Notes under the pieces: generated by a model
Told to the model about the DNA's origin: nothing
Database searches by the model: none
The model's input: only the letters and a program-made list of their open reading frames with translations
Translations under genes and position numbers: made by a program
Shown here: positions 1 through 7,656 of the stretch, one piece after another
Numbering within the stretch: position 1 is the stretch's first letter
Layout of the letters: each line of letters starts with the position of its first letter
Source of the DNA: Methylobacterium crusticola
GTDB lineage: Bacteria > Pseudomonadota > Alphaproteobacteria > Rhizobiales > Beijerinckiaceae
DNA: 46,093 nt
Assembly: GCF_003574465.1 (NCBI RefSeq)
Contig: NZ_QOWC01000041.1
Coordinates: 1-46,093, forward strand
Direction: 5' to 3'

Positions 1-1
1 C

Positions 2-217
2 CGCGGCGGCCGGATCGTGCTGATCGGCGACGCCCGCGGCGCCGACGCCGCCGGCCTCGACACGCTGGCGACGCTGATGATGCCCGACCTCGACCCGGTC
101 GTGGCCCCGATCGTCTACGCGGTGCCGGTGCAGCTCCTGGCCTACCACACCGCCGTGGTGCTCGGGAAAGACGTCGACCAGCCGCGCAACCTGGCGAAAT
201 CCGTCACCGTGGAGTGA
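2..217 (+). CDS. glmS: Glucosamine-fructose-6-phosphate aminotransferase, C-terminal fragment (cut by window edge)
   Basis: The frame is open from the window edge and gives the last 71 residues before TGA at 215-217. It ends in [13 protein letters not shown], the near-invariant C-terminal tail of GlmS, preceded by a stretch like its second SIS (sugar isomerase) domain ([20 protein letters not shown]). GlmS makes glucosamine-6-phosphate from fructose-6-phosphate and glutamine for peptidoglycan and LPS synthesis in the cytoplasm. The glutaminase domain and the start lie outside the window. A GC-rich inverted repeat follows the stop. The tail sequence makes the identification firm. Confidence 0.93.
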   Translation, partial: RGGRIVLIGDARGADAAGLDTLATLMMPDLDPVVAPIVYAVPVQLLAYHTAVVLGKDVDQPRNLAKSVTVE

Positions 218-223
218 GCCCGG

Positions 224-243
224 GCGCGCCGGCCCCGGCGCGC
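224..243. terminator. GC-rich hairpin after glmS
   Basis: The repeat GCGCGCC (224-230) and GGCGCGC (237-243) can form a 7-bp stem seven bases after the glmS stop, in the convergent gap before the BKACE gene end at 315. There is no T-run, so it is at best a weak or Rho-assisted terminator. Confidence 0.3.
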
Positions 244-314
244 GCCTCCCCGGGTGCGCCGGCGGGAGCCGGGCCCGGGGCCGCGCCGGGATCTGGTGCG
301 CGGAGGCGGCCGCC

Positions 315-1196
315 TCAGCGCGGCGCGATCCCGAAGATCGCCCGCGCCTCCGCCGGGCTCGCGGGGGCGCAGTCGAGATGCGCGAGCAGCGACACGGCCT
401 TCTCGACCAGGGCCGCGTTGCTCGGCGCGAGCTGCCCGCGCGCCAGGTAGAGGTTGTCCTCGAGCCCGACCCGGACGTGGCCGCCGGCCGTGGCGGCGAG
501 GGCCACCATGGGGAACTCGGCCCGCGCGATGCCGAAGCCCGACCACACCGCGTCCCGGGGCAGCCGGTCGCGCATCTGCAGCAGGGTCTCGGGGGTCGCG
601 GGCGCCCCCCAGGGGATCCCGAGGCAGATCTGGAACAGGGGCGGGGAGGCGAGGTGGCCCTCCGCGAGCAGGTGCCGGGCGAGCTCGATCTGGCCGAGGT
701 CGAACACCTCGATCTCCGGCTTGGCGCCCGCCGCCGCGATCCGCGCCGCCATCGCCCGCAGGTGGGCCGGCGTATTCATGAAGGCGTGCTCGCCGAAGTT
801 CATGGTGGCGACGTCGAGGGTGCAGAGCTCGGGCCGCAGCGCGCCGACGTGACGGGTGCGGACCTCGGGCGAGGCGAGCGTGGTGCCGGCACCCGCCACC
901 GCGGGGTCGGGCTCGCCCGCCACGTACCGCCCGCCCGCGCCCGTGGTGAGGTTGAGGATCACGTCCGCGTCGCGCTCGCGGATGCGCTCCACCACCTCGC
1001 GGTAGAGGGCGAGCTCCATGCTGGGCCTGGCGGTCTGCGGGTCGCGCACGTGGATGTGCACCACCGCGGCCCCGGCCGCGGCCGCCTCCAGGGCCGATCG
1101 CGCGATGGCCTCCGGGGTCACCGGCACCGCGGGGTTCTTCGACGGCGTGTCGAACGACCCGGTGAGGGCGCAGGTGATCACGGTCTTGCGGGACAT
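315..1196 (-). CDS. Beta-keto acid cleavage enzyme (BKACE, DUF849 family)
   Basis: This 293-residue protein is a full-length BKACE-family aldolase-like enzyme. Family members condense a beta-keto acid with acetyl-CoA to give acetoacetate and a new acyl-CoA. The N-terminal beta strand carries ITCALTGS. The zinc-binding motif HIHVRD has His47 and His49, and the third zinc ligand should be the Glu in VGLEDN near residue 240. Family size is usually 270-310 residues. It lies 88 bp downstream of an SDR dehydrogenase on the same strand, and beyond that an IclR regulator and a divergent importer. This suggests that a 3-hydroxy acid is oxidised by the SDR and then cleaved here. The substrate cannot be read from sequence; dehydrocarnitine and 3-keto-5-aminohexanoate are known family substrates. 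The fold is certain, the substrate is open. Confidence 0.9.
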   Translation of the reverse strand: MSRKTVITCALTGSFDTPSKNPAVPVTPEAIARSALEAAAAGAAVVHIHVRDPQTARPSMELALYREVVERIRERDADVILNLTTGAGGRYVAGEPDPAVAGAGTTLASPEVRTRHVGALRPELCTLDVATMNFGEHAFMNTPAHLRAMAARIAAAGAKPEIEVFDLGQIELARHLLAEGHLASPPLFQICLGIPWGAPATPETLLQMRDRLPRDAVWSGFGIARAEFPMVALAATAGGHVRVGLEDNLYLARGQLAPSNAALVEKAVSLLAHLDCAPASPAEARAIFGIAPR

Positions 1197-1284
1197 GGCA
1201 GGTCTCCCCGGGTTGGGATCGATCGGGCGAGGGGGTCGTCCCGGCGGCGGGCCGCCGCGGCCCGGCGGGGCGCGGCGCGAGCCC

Positions 1285-2043
1285 TCACGTCGCGCCGCCG
1301 TCGACCACCAGGGTCTCGCCCGTCATGTAGGCGGCGCCAGCGGCGAGGAAGAGCATCGCCTCGGCGATGTCCTCGGGCCGGGCGAGCCGGGCCAGCATGG
1401 TGCGGGCCAGGGTGTCGTCCTTGCGCTCCTGCGGCCAGCCGTCGGTCCAGGGCGTCTGCACGAGCCCGGGGGCGACGGCGTTGACGCGTACGTCCGGCGC
1501 CAGCGCCCGGGCGAGGCTGCGGGTGAGGTTGACGAGCCCGGCCTTGCTCGCCGAGTAGGCGATGCTCGAGCCCCGCCGCCCGAGGCCCGCCACCGAGGCG
1601 GTGTTGACGATGGCGCCGCGGCGCGCCCTGAGGGCGGGGGCCGCCGCCCGGGCGCAGCGGTAGGGACCGATGAGGTTCGTCGACAGGATCGTCTGCCAGA
1701 ACTCCTCCGTCATGGCGTCGAGGTCGGTGAACTCGATCGGCTGGAGCGAGGCCGGGGTGCCGGCGTTGTTGAGGAGGACGTCGAGCCCGCCGAGGGCGTC
1801 GGTCGCCGTGGCGACCAGGGCCTCCGCCTCGCCCGGCACCGCGACGTTCCCGGCCACCGCCCGGACCTGGAGGCCCTCGGCCGAGAGGCGCGCCGCCGCT
1901 TCGGGGCCCCGGGCGTCATCGGGGAGGTGGTTGAGCGCCACGCTCCCGCCGCAGCGGGCAAACAGCGTCACGGCCGCGAGCCCGATGCCCGAGGCGCCGC
2001 CGGTGACGAGGATACAGCGCCCGCGCAGATCCGCACTGATCAT
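1285..2043 (-). CDS. Short-chain dehydrogenase/reductase (SDR)
   Basis: This is a 252-residue classical SDR. The cofactor motif TGGASGIG lies at residues 14-21, followed by the NNAG motif and the catalytic Ser/Tyr/Lys set (Ser in NTASVAG, then YSASK). I start it at the ATG at 2043, because the open frame further upstream adds a non-homologous leader that would overlap a palindrome at 2060-2074. It probably oxidises a secondary hydroxyl with NAD(P)+. Its place between an IclR regulator and a BKACE suggests it makes the beta-keto acid that BKACE cleaves. The C-terminus (LVVDGGAT) is typical of 3-oxoacyl-ACP reductase-like SDRs, so automatic annotation may call it FabG. The substrate is unknown. 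Confidence 0.9.
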   Translation of the reverse strand: MISADLRGRCILVTGGASGIGLAAVTLFARCGGSVALNHLPDDARGPEAAARLSAEGLQVRAVAGNVAVPGEAEALVATATDALGGLDVLLNNAGTPASLQPIEFTDLDAMTEEFWQTILSTNLIGPYRCARAAAPALRARRGAIVNTASVAGLGRRGSSIAYSASKAGLVNLTRSLARALAPDVRVNAVAPGLVQTPWTDGWPQERKDDTLARTMLARLARPEDIAEAMLFLAAGAAYMTGETLVVDGGAT

Positions 2044-2059
2044 GGGTGTTTCCGCCCTG

Positions 2060-2074
2060 CGAAATGGTGTTTCA
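2060..2074. promoter_or_regulatory. Candidate IclR-type operator (GAAA-N5-TTTC)
   Basis: GAAATGGTGTTTC occupies 2061-2073, with half-sites GAAA and TTTC separated by five bases. The flanks TGCG and ACGCA extend the symmetry with one inserted base. The GAAA-N5-TTTC pattern matches the core of the operator of KdgR, an IclR-family protein. It sits 17 bp upstream of the SDR start and just downstream of an IclR-type regulator gene. Binding is inferred. Confidence 0.35.
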
Positions 2075-2116
2075 CGCAACCTGACAGGGCCCGGCGGAGG
2101 TGTCCAGAGCCGGGCC

Positions 2117-2968
2117 CTAATCGACGATCCCGAGGGCCCGCATCCGCCCGATCGCCGCGATCAGCTTCGGGCCGGTGTCGCCGCGCAGGACCTCCTCGGT
2201 GAGCAGGAAGGCGGGGCCGCTGACGTTGAGCGCGAAGGCGCCGCGGGCGCCGGGACTGTGGATCGGGGCCGCCACCGCGTTGACGTCGGGGTGCCAGACG
2301 CCGACGCCGACGCAGTAGCCGTGCTCGGCGATCTCCCGGGCGCAGCGCAGGAAGGTCCGCTCCAACTGCGGCCAGCCCGCCCCGCTGTCGCGGCGCAGGC
2401 GCGCCAGGAGGGGGGCGCGCTGCGCCTCGTCCATGCCCGCGAGGGTCGCCATCCCCATGGCGCTGCGGGCGAGGGGCAGGCGGTAGCCCACCTCGCTCGA
2501 CAGGGTGATGCGCTGTCCCTGGCCGCGCCAGAGCTGGACGTAGACGCTGGAGAGCCCGTCGAGCACGCCGAGCGCCACGTGCGCCTGCACCGCGGTCGCG
2601 AGGTCCTGGAGGTAGGGCTTGGCCATCTGCGGGAACGAGTTCTGGCGCAGGAAGGCCGCGCTCAGGGCCAGCACCGCCGGGCCGAGGCCGTAGCGCTCCC
2701 CGTCCTCCCCGTGCACGAGGTAGCCGAGGGTGAGCAGCGTGTGCGTCAGGCGCGAGACCGTGGGCTTGGGCAGCCCCGTGCGGGCCGCGATCTCCCGGTT
2801 GCCGAGCATCTCGGCGGCGTCCCGGAAGGCGCGCAGCACCTGGAGGCCGCGGGCCAGGGCGGTGACGAACTGGCGGTCGCCGTCCTGCGCGTCGCCGTCC
2901 GCCGGCGTCGGCGCGGTAGAAGTGCGGCCGCGCTTGCCGTCGCGGGCCACGGCGATTGCCTGTGCCAT
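2117..2968 (-). CDS. IclR family transcriptional regulator
   Basis: This protein of about 283 residues has an N-terminal winged helix (about residues 35-95; NREIAARTGLPKPTVSRLTH is the helix-turn-helix) and a C-terminal IclR effector domain (about 110-280, including LPLARSAMGMA). IclR proteins bind small acids and control divergent catabolic operons. I chose ATG 2968; ATG 2980 is in frame and also possible. The first 30 residues are basic and disordered-looking. It is transcribed away from the ABC importer at 3254, with the SDR and BKACE genes behind it on the same strand. It probably controls both arms, and palindromes at 2060-2074 and 3052-3069 are candidate sites. The ligand is unknown. 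Confidence 0.9.
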   Translation of the reverse strand: MAQAIAVARDGKRGRTSTAPTPADGDAQDGDRQFVTALARGLQVLRAFRDAAEMLGNREIAARTGLPKPTVSRLTHTLLTLGYLVHGEDGERYGLGPAVLALSAAFLRQNSFPQMAKPYLQDLATAVQAHVALGVLDGLSSVYVQLWRGQGQRITLSSEVGYRLPLARSAMGMATLAGMDEAQRAPLLARLRRDSGAGWPQLERTFLRCAREIAEHGYCVGVGVWHPDVNAVAAPIHSPGARGAFALNVSGPAFLLTEEVLRGDTGPKLIAAIGRMRALGIVD

Positions 2969-3051
2969 GGTCTCACCCATCCGGTCGCAGCACGGGAGGC
3001 GCCCGGTTCCGCGGCCACCGTGACGGCGTCGCGCGCGATCGGCAACCTGTT

Positions 3052-3069
3052 TCGCGATGCGGATCGCGA
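3052..3069. promoter_or_regulatory. Palindrome in the divergent regulator/importer control region
   Basis: TCGCGAT (3052-3058), a 4-bp spacer and ATCGCGA (3063-3069) form a perfect 7-bp inverted repeat. TTTCGCG occurs on both sides (3050-3056 and 3070-3076). A possible -35 TTGACC starts at about 3079. The site lies in the 285-bp gap between the IclR-type gene and the importer operon, where an autoregulating IclR protein would bind. The function is inferred. Confidence 0.4.
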
Positions 3070-3253
3070 TTTCGCGTCTTGACCGCGCCCGAGCCGGCAG
3101 GCAGGGTCCCCGGCAGGCGCAGGGCCCGAGCCTGCCGAGGCCGGCGGGCCCGACGTCCCGCGGCCGGCCCGGCGGCATCGACGACCCGCCCGCGACGCCG
3201 AAGAACGGCGCGCCCGAGGAACAACGGGAAACGCCCATCCGGAGGAGGACGCC

Positions 3254-4492
3254 TTGGTCAAGACACTCGCGCGCATCACGGCCGCCGGCCTCGTGGCGCT
3301 GGCGGCCGGCACCGCGCTGGCCGCGCCGATGAGCCTGAAGATCGCCTTCGTGGACCCGCTCTCGGGCGGCGGCGCCAGCACCGGGGAGGCCGGGCTCCGG
3401 ACCTTCCAGTACATGGCCGAGCAGCTCAACGCCAAGAACGCCGACCTGAAGCTCGAGGTCACGGGCTACGACAACAAGCTCAACCCGCAGGAGAGCCTCG
3501 TCCAGCTCCAGAAGGCGATCGATTCCGGCGCCCGCGTCGTGGTGCAGGGACAGGGCTCGGCCGTGGCAGCCGCGCTCGTCGACTTCGTCGGCAAGTACAA
3601 CGACCGCAACCCGGGCAAGGAGGTCGTCTACCTCAATTACGCGGCGGTCGACCCGGCCCTGACCAACGCGAAGTGCAATTACTGGCACTTCCGCTTCGAT
3701 GCCAATTCCGACATCAAGATGAACGCGCTGACCAACTACATCAAGAACAAGCCCGAGGTAAAGAAGGTCTACCTGATCAACCAGGACTACTCGTTCGGCC
3801 AGGCGGTACGCAGCGCCGCCCGGGCGATGCTGAAGGAGAAGCGTCCGGACGTCCAGATCGTCGGCGACGAGGTGGCGCCGCTGCAGAAGGTCACGGACTT
3901 CTCGCCCTACGTGGCCAAGATCAAGGCCTCGGGCGCCGACACCGTGATCACCGGGAACTGGGCGCAGGACATGGCGCTGCTGCTCAAGGCGGCGGGGGAT
4001 GCCGGGCTCCAGGCGAACTTCTACACCTATTACGGCGGCGGCGCCGGCGGGCCGACGGCGATCAAGCAGGCCAACCTCTCGAACCGCGTCTTCCAGATCG
4101 CCGAGGGCTACGCCAACATCCCGTACCCGCCCGGGCACGAGTTCGAGAAGGCCTTCCGGGCCCGGATCGGCCAGGAGCTGACCTACCCGCGGGTGGTCAA
4201 CCTGATGAACATCCTGGCCAAGGCCGCCCTCAGCGCGAAGTCCGTGGACCCCAGGAACCTCGCCAAGGCGATGGACACGATCCACAACGACACGATGTAC
4301 GGCAAGGACAGCTTCTTCCGGCCGGACGACCACCAGATCTTCCAGCCGATGTACATCTCGCGCTTCGGCCCGGTGGACACCGCGAAGGACTTCGACGCCG
4401 AGAACACCGGCTGGGGCTGGACCGGCGACGGCGAGGTCAGTGCCCAGGACAGCCTGTTGCCGACGACCTGCAAGATGGACCGGCCGAGCTGA
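3254..4492 (+). CDS. Branched-chain amino acid-type ABC transporter, periplasmic substrate-binding protein
   Basis: This 412-residue Peripla_BP_6 (LivJ/LivK-like) protein has a signal peptide of about 23 residues (cleavage after TALA). The mature protein starts SLKIAFVDPLSGGGAS, the usual ligand-loop opening of this family. The start is TTG at 3254, supported by a strong Shine-Dalgarno GGAGGAGG at 3241-3248; no ATG fits. It would capture the solute in the periplasm and deliver it to LivHM. Family members bind branched-chain amino acids, amides, aromatic acids and other carboxylates. The neighbouring BKACE and SDR suggest a hydroxy or keto acid here, which is inference. It is the first gene of an operon with livHMGF. 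Confidence 0.92.
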   Translation: MVKTLARITAAGLVALAAGTALAAPMSLKIAFVDPLSGGGASTGEAGLRTFQYMAEQLNAKNADLKLEVTGYDNKLNPQESLVQLQKAIDSGARVVVQGQGSAVAAALVDFVGKYNDRNPGKEVVYLNYAAVDPALTNAKCNYWHFRFDANSDIKMNALTNYIKNKPEVKKVYLINQDYSFGQAVRSAARAMLKEKRPDVQIVGDEVAPLQKVTDFSPYVAKIKASGADTVITGNWAQDMALLLKAAGDAGLQANFYTYYGGGAGGPTAIKQANLSNRVFQIAEGYANIPYPPGHEFEKAFRARIGQELTYPRVVNLMNILAKAALSAKSVDPRNLAKAMDTIHNDTMYGKDSFFRPDDHQIFQPMYISRFGPVDTAKDFDAENTGWGWTGDGEVSAQDSLLPTTCKMDRPS

Positions 4493-4622
4493 GGCGTCGG
4501 CCCGGCGCCCCGCTCCCCCGGGCGGGCGGGGCCCGCGGATCATGGGTCCGGCGCCCCGCAGCCGGGCCCCGGCGCCGCGGCGCAACGCGCCCGCCGACAG
4601 GACCCGCCCACGGAGGCACCCG

Positions 4623-5576
4623 GTGCTCGAACTCGTCATCGTCTCGACGCTGAACGGCGTGCTCTACGGCATGCTGCTGTTCCTCATGGCGAGCGGCCTG
4701 ACGCTGATCTTCAGCATGATGGGCGTGCTCAACTTCGCGCATGCCAGCTTCTACATGCTGGGCGCGTTCTTCGGCTACCAGATCAGCCGCTTCACCGGCT
4801 TCTGGGTCGCGCTCGTCGCGGCGCCGGTGCTGGTGGGCGGCCTCGGGGCGCTCGTCGAGCGCTACGGCCTGCGCAACGTCCACCGCCACGGCCACGTGCC
4901 GGAGCTGCTCTTCACCTTCGGCCTCGCCTACGTGATCGAGGAGGTGGTGCAGATGGTCTGGGGCAAGCTGCCGGTCGACTACCGGGCGCCGGCGATCCTC
5001 GACTTCCCGGCCTTCACGATCTTCGGCACCAACTACCCGGCCTACAAGCTGTTCATGCTCGTGATCTCGGTGGCGATCTTCCTGTGCCTGCTGGCGGCGC
5101 TGACGCGGACCCGGGTCGGGCTGATCATCCAGGCGGCGCTGACCCACCCCAACATGGTGGCGATGCTCGGCCACGACGTGCCGAAGGTGTTCATGCTGGT
5201 CTTCGGCGTCGGCACCGGGCTCGCCGCGGTGGCGGGCGTCATCGCCGGGCCGGCGCTCGTGACCCAGGCGAACATGGCGGGCCTGCTCGGGCCGATCCTG
5301 TTCGTGGTCGTGGTGGTGGGGGGCCTCGGCTCCCTCACGGGCGCCTTCGCGGCCTCGCTCCTGATCGGGCTCGTGCAGACCTTCGCGATCTCCCTCGACG
5401 TCTCGGCCGCGAGCCTGTTCCAGGCGCTCGGCATCGCGGCGGCGCCCTCCGGGGGCGTGCTGGGCGATCTGTGGAACGTCACGATCGCGCAGATCGGGCC
5501 GATCATCCCCTACATCCTGCTGGTCCTCGTGCTGATCGCGCGGCCGACCGGCCTGCTCGGGAACCGCGAAGCATGA
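4623..5576 (+). CDS. livH: Branched-chain amino acid-type ABC transporter permease LivH
   Basis: This 317-residue integral membrane protein of the LivH family has about eight hydrophobic segments. It opens with NGVLYGMLLFLMASGLTLIF, the family N-terminus, followed by GVLNFAHASFYMLGAF. The start is GTG at 4623, with GGAGG at 4612-4616. The gap of 130 bp after the binding-protein gene holds no other gene. Its TGA overlaps the ATG of livM (ATGA), indicating translational coupling. With LivM it forms the membrane channel. The family identity is firm; the transported solute is not known. Confidence 0.93.
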   Translation: MLELVIVSTLNGVLYGMLLFLMASGLTLIFSMMGVLNFAHASFYMLGAFFGYQISRFTGFWVALVAAPVLVGGLGALVERYGLRNVHRHGHVPELLFTFGLAYVIEEVVQMVWGKLPVDYRAPAILDFPAFTIFGTNYPAYKLFMLVISVAIFLCLLAALTRTRVGLIIQAALTHPNMVAMLGHDVPKVFMLVFGVGTGLAAVAGVIAGPALVTQANMAGLLGPILFVVVVVGGLGSLTGAFAASLLIGLVQTFAISLDVSAASLFQALGIAAAPSGGVLGDLWNVTIAQIGPIIPYILLVLVLIARPTGLLGNREA

Positions 5577-6907
5577 GCGACCTCGCCGACGCCGCGCCGG
5601 CCGGATCCGGCTGGACGACGGCCCAGCCGGGCCGGGCCTCGATCCGCCCGAGGTCCGGGAGCCTCGCCGGGCAGGCCGTGCCCTGGCTCGTCGCGGCGGC
5701 GATCCTGGCGGGCGCCCCCCTGGTGCTCACCAGCGGCACCGCGCTGACCATGATGAGCCTGATGGGCATCATGATCGTGTTCGCCCTGTCCTACAACATG
5801 CTGCTCGGCCAGACCGGGCTCCTGTCCTTCGGGCACGCGGTCTATTACGGGCTCGGCGCCTTCTTCACCGTGCACGCCATGACGGTCGTGGCGCAGAACC
5901 GCCTGCCCGTGCCCCTGCCGGTGATGCCCCTCGTGGGCGGCCTCGCCGGCCTCGTCTTCGGCCTCGCCTTCGGGGCGATCTCGACGCGGCGCGCCGGCAC
6001 GGTCTTCGCCATGATCTCCCTCGGCATCGCCGAGCTGGTCTCGTCCGGGTCCAACATCCTGCGCAGCTTCTTCGGCGGCGAGGAGGGCATCACCACCAAC
6101 CGCACCAAGATGCTGCGCGTCCTCGACCTCAACTTCGGGCCGCAGATCCAGGTCTACTACCTGATCGCGGCCTGGTGCCTGCTCTGCGCGCTGCTGATGT
6201 ACGGCATCACCCGGACCCCCCTCGGGCGGCTCTGCAACGCCGTGCGGGAGAACCCCGAGCGGGTCGAGTTCCTCGGCTACGAGCCGCAATCGGTCCGGAT
6301 CGCGGCCTTCAGCCTCTCGGCCCTGTTCGCCGGGATCGCCGGGTCCCTGGCCGCCATCAACTTCGAGATCGCGAACTCGGCCTATCTCGGCGTGCACCAG
6401 TCGGGCGTGGTGCTGCTCGCGGCCTTCATCGGCGGCATCGGCCACTTCGTCGGCCCGGTCGTCGGGGCCGTGGTGGTGACGCTGCTCCAGGTCTCCCTGA
6501 GCGACCTGACGGAGATCTGGCAGCTCTATTTCGGGCTCCTGTTCATCGCCATCGTGATGTTCGCGCCCGGCGGCATCGCGGGGCTCGCCCTGATGCACGG
6601 GCCGCTCCTGCGCGCCGGGACCGCCCACCGGCTGGTCCCGGCCTACCTCCTCGCCCTGGTGCCGTTCCTCGCCCTGACGGCCGGCCTCGTCGCGCTGATC
6701 GAGATGGCGTTCCGGCTCCTCGTCAAGGCCGGCGAGGGCAGCGCCATGACGCTCGCCGGCCTGCCGGTCGACGCCGCCACGCCCCTGCCCTGGCTCGTCA
6801 CCGGGGCGATGGCGCTCGGCGGCGGGCTCGCCCTCCGGGCGGTCCGGCCGCGGGTGGCCGCGGCCTGGGACGAGGCGGCCGCGGCCGCCAAGGAGGCGCG
6901 CCCATGA
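5573..6907 (+). CDS. livM: Branched-chain amino acid-type ABC transporter permease LivM, with C-terminal extension
   Basis: This 444-residue permease overlaps both neighbours by ATGA. After a polar N-terminus of about 35 residues comes the LivM core, including ALSYNMLLGQTGLLSFGHAV and VLLAAFIGGIGHFVGPVVGA. The core ends near residue 345 (FAPGGIAGL). About 100 further residues carry two more hydrophobic segments (LVPAYLLALVPFLALTAGLV and LPWLVTGAMALGGGLALRAV) and a charged alanine-rich tail. The E. coli protein has no such tail. The extension may alter membrane topology or the docking of LivG, which is speculation. Confidence 0.92.
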   Translation: MSDLADAAPAGSGWTTAQPGRASIRPRSGSLAGQAVPWLVAAAILAGAPLVLTSGTALTMMSLMGIMIVFALSYNMLLGQTGLLSFGHAVYYGLGAFFTVHAMTVVAQNRLPVPLPVMPLVGGLAGLVFGLAFGAISTRRAGTVFAMISLGIAELVSSGSNILRSFFGGEEGITTNRTKMLRVLDLNFGPQIQVYYLIAAWCLLCALLMYGITRTPLGRLCNAVRENPERVEFLGYEPQSVRIAAFSLSALFAGIAGSLAAINFEIANSAYLGVHQSGVVLLAAFIGGIGHFVGPVVGAVVVTLLQVSLSDLTEIWQLYFGLLFIAIVMFAPGGIAGLALMHGPLLRAGTAHRLVPAYLLALVPFLALTAGLVALIEMAFRLLVKAGEGSAMTLAGLPVDAATPLPWLVTGAMALGGGLALRAVRPRVAAAWDEAAAAAKEARP

Positions 6908-7656
6908 GCCCCCCGGCGATCGCCCTCGCGGGCCTCACCAAGAGCTTCGGGCCGGCCCGGATCATCAACGGCGTCGACCTCACGGTGCCGGTCGGCGAGC
7001 GCCATGCCATCATCGGCCCGAACGGCGCCGGCAAGTCGACGCTGTTCCACCTGATCTCCGGCCGCTTCGCGCCCACGAGCGGCACGATCCGGCTCGAGGG
7101 CACCGACATCACCGGCTGGAAGCCCGCGGCGATCAACAGGGCGGGGCTCGCCCGCAGCTTCCAGGTCACGAACATCTTCCCCAAGCTCACCGTGTGGGAG
7201 AACGTGCGCTGCGCCGTGCTGCGGGCCATGGGCTACCGGCCGCTGTTCTGGCGCAGCGTCGAGGCCCTGCCGGGCGTGGCCGAGCGCACGGAGGAGATCC
7301 TGCGCAGCATCCGCCTCGGCCACCGGGCCTCGCTGGCGGCGGGCCTGCTCGCCTACGCCGAGCAGCGCGCCCTCGAGATCGGCATCGCCATCGCGAGCGA
7401 CGCCCGGGTCATCCTGCTCGACGAGCCCATGGCGGGGATGAGCCACAGCGAGAGCGAGCACGCGACGCAGCTGATCCGCGAGGTCACGAGCGGGCGCACG
7501 CTGCTGATGGTGGAGCACGACATGGCGGTGGTGTTCGGCCTCGCCGACCGCATCTCGGTGCTGGTCTACGGCCGCATCATCGCCACCGACACGCCCGAGC
7601 GCATCCGGGAGAACAGGGCCGTGCAGGAAGCCTATCTCGGGGTCGCCGCCGCATGA
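6904..7656 (+). CDS. livG: ABC transporter ATP-binding protein LivG, with altered signature motif
   Basis: This 250-residue ATPase has an intact Walker A (GPNGAGKST, near residue 40), Walker B (VILLDEP) and switch histidine (MVEHD). The ABC signature reads LAYAEQRALE where the family normally has LSYGEQRALE, so both the Ser and the Gly are Ala. The substituted signature should complete the ATP site whose Walker A comes from LivF, which is itself altered. The gene overlaps livM and livF by ATGA. It energises uptake with LivF at the cytoplasmic face. Confidence 0.93.
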   Translation: MSPPAIALAGLTKSFGPARIINGVDLTVPVGERHAIIGPNGAGKSTLFHLISGRFAPTSGTIRLEGTDITGWKPAAINRAGLARSFQVTNIFPKLTVWENVRCAVLRAMGYRPLFWRSVEALPGVAERTEEILRSIRLGHRASLAAGLLAYAEQRALEIGIAIASDARVILLDEPMAGMSHSESEHATQLIREVTSGRTLLMVEHDMAVVFGLADRISVLVYGRIIATDTPERIRENRAVQEAYLGVAAA

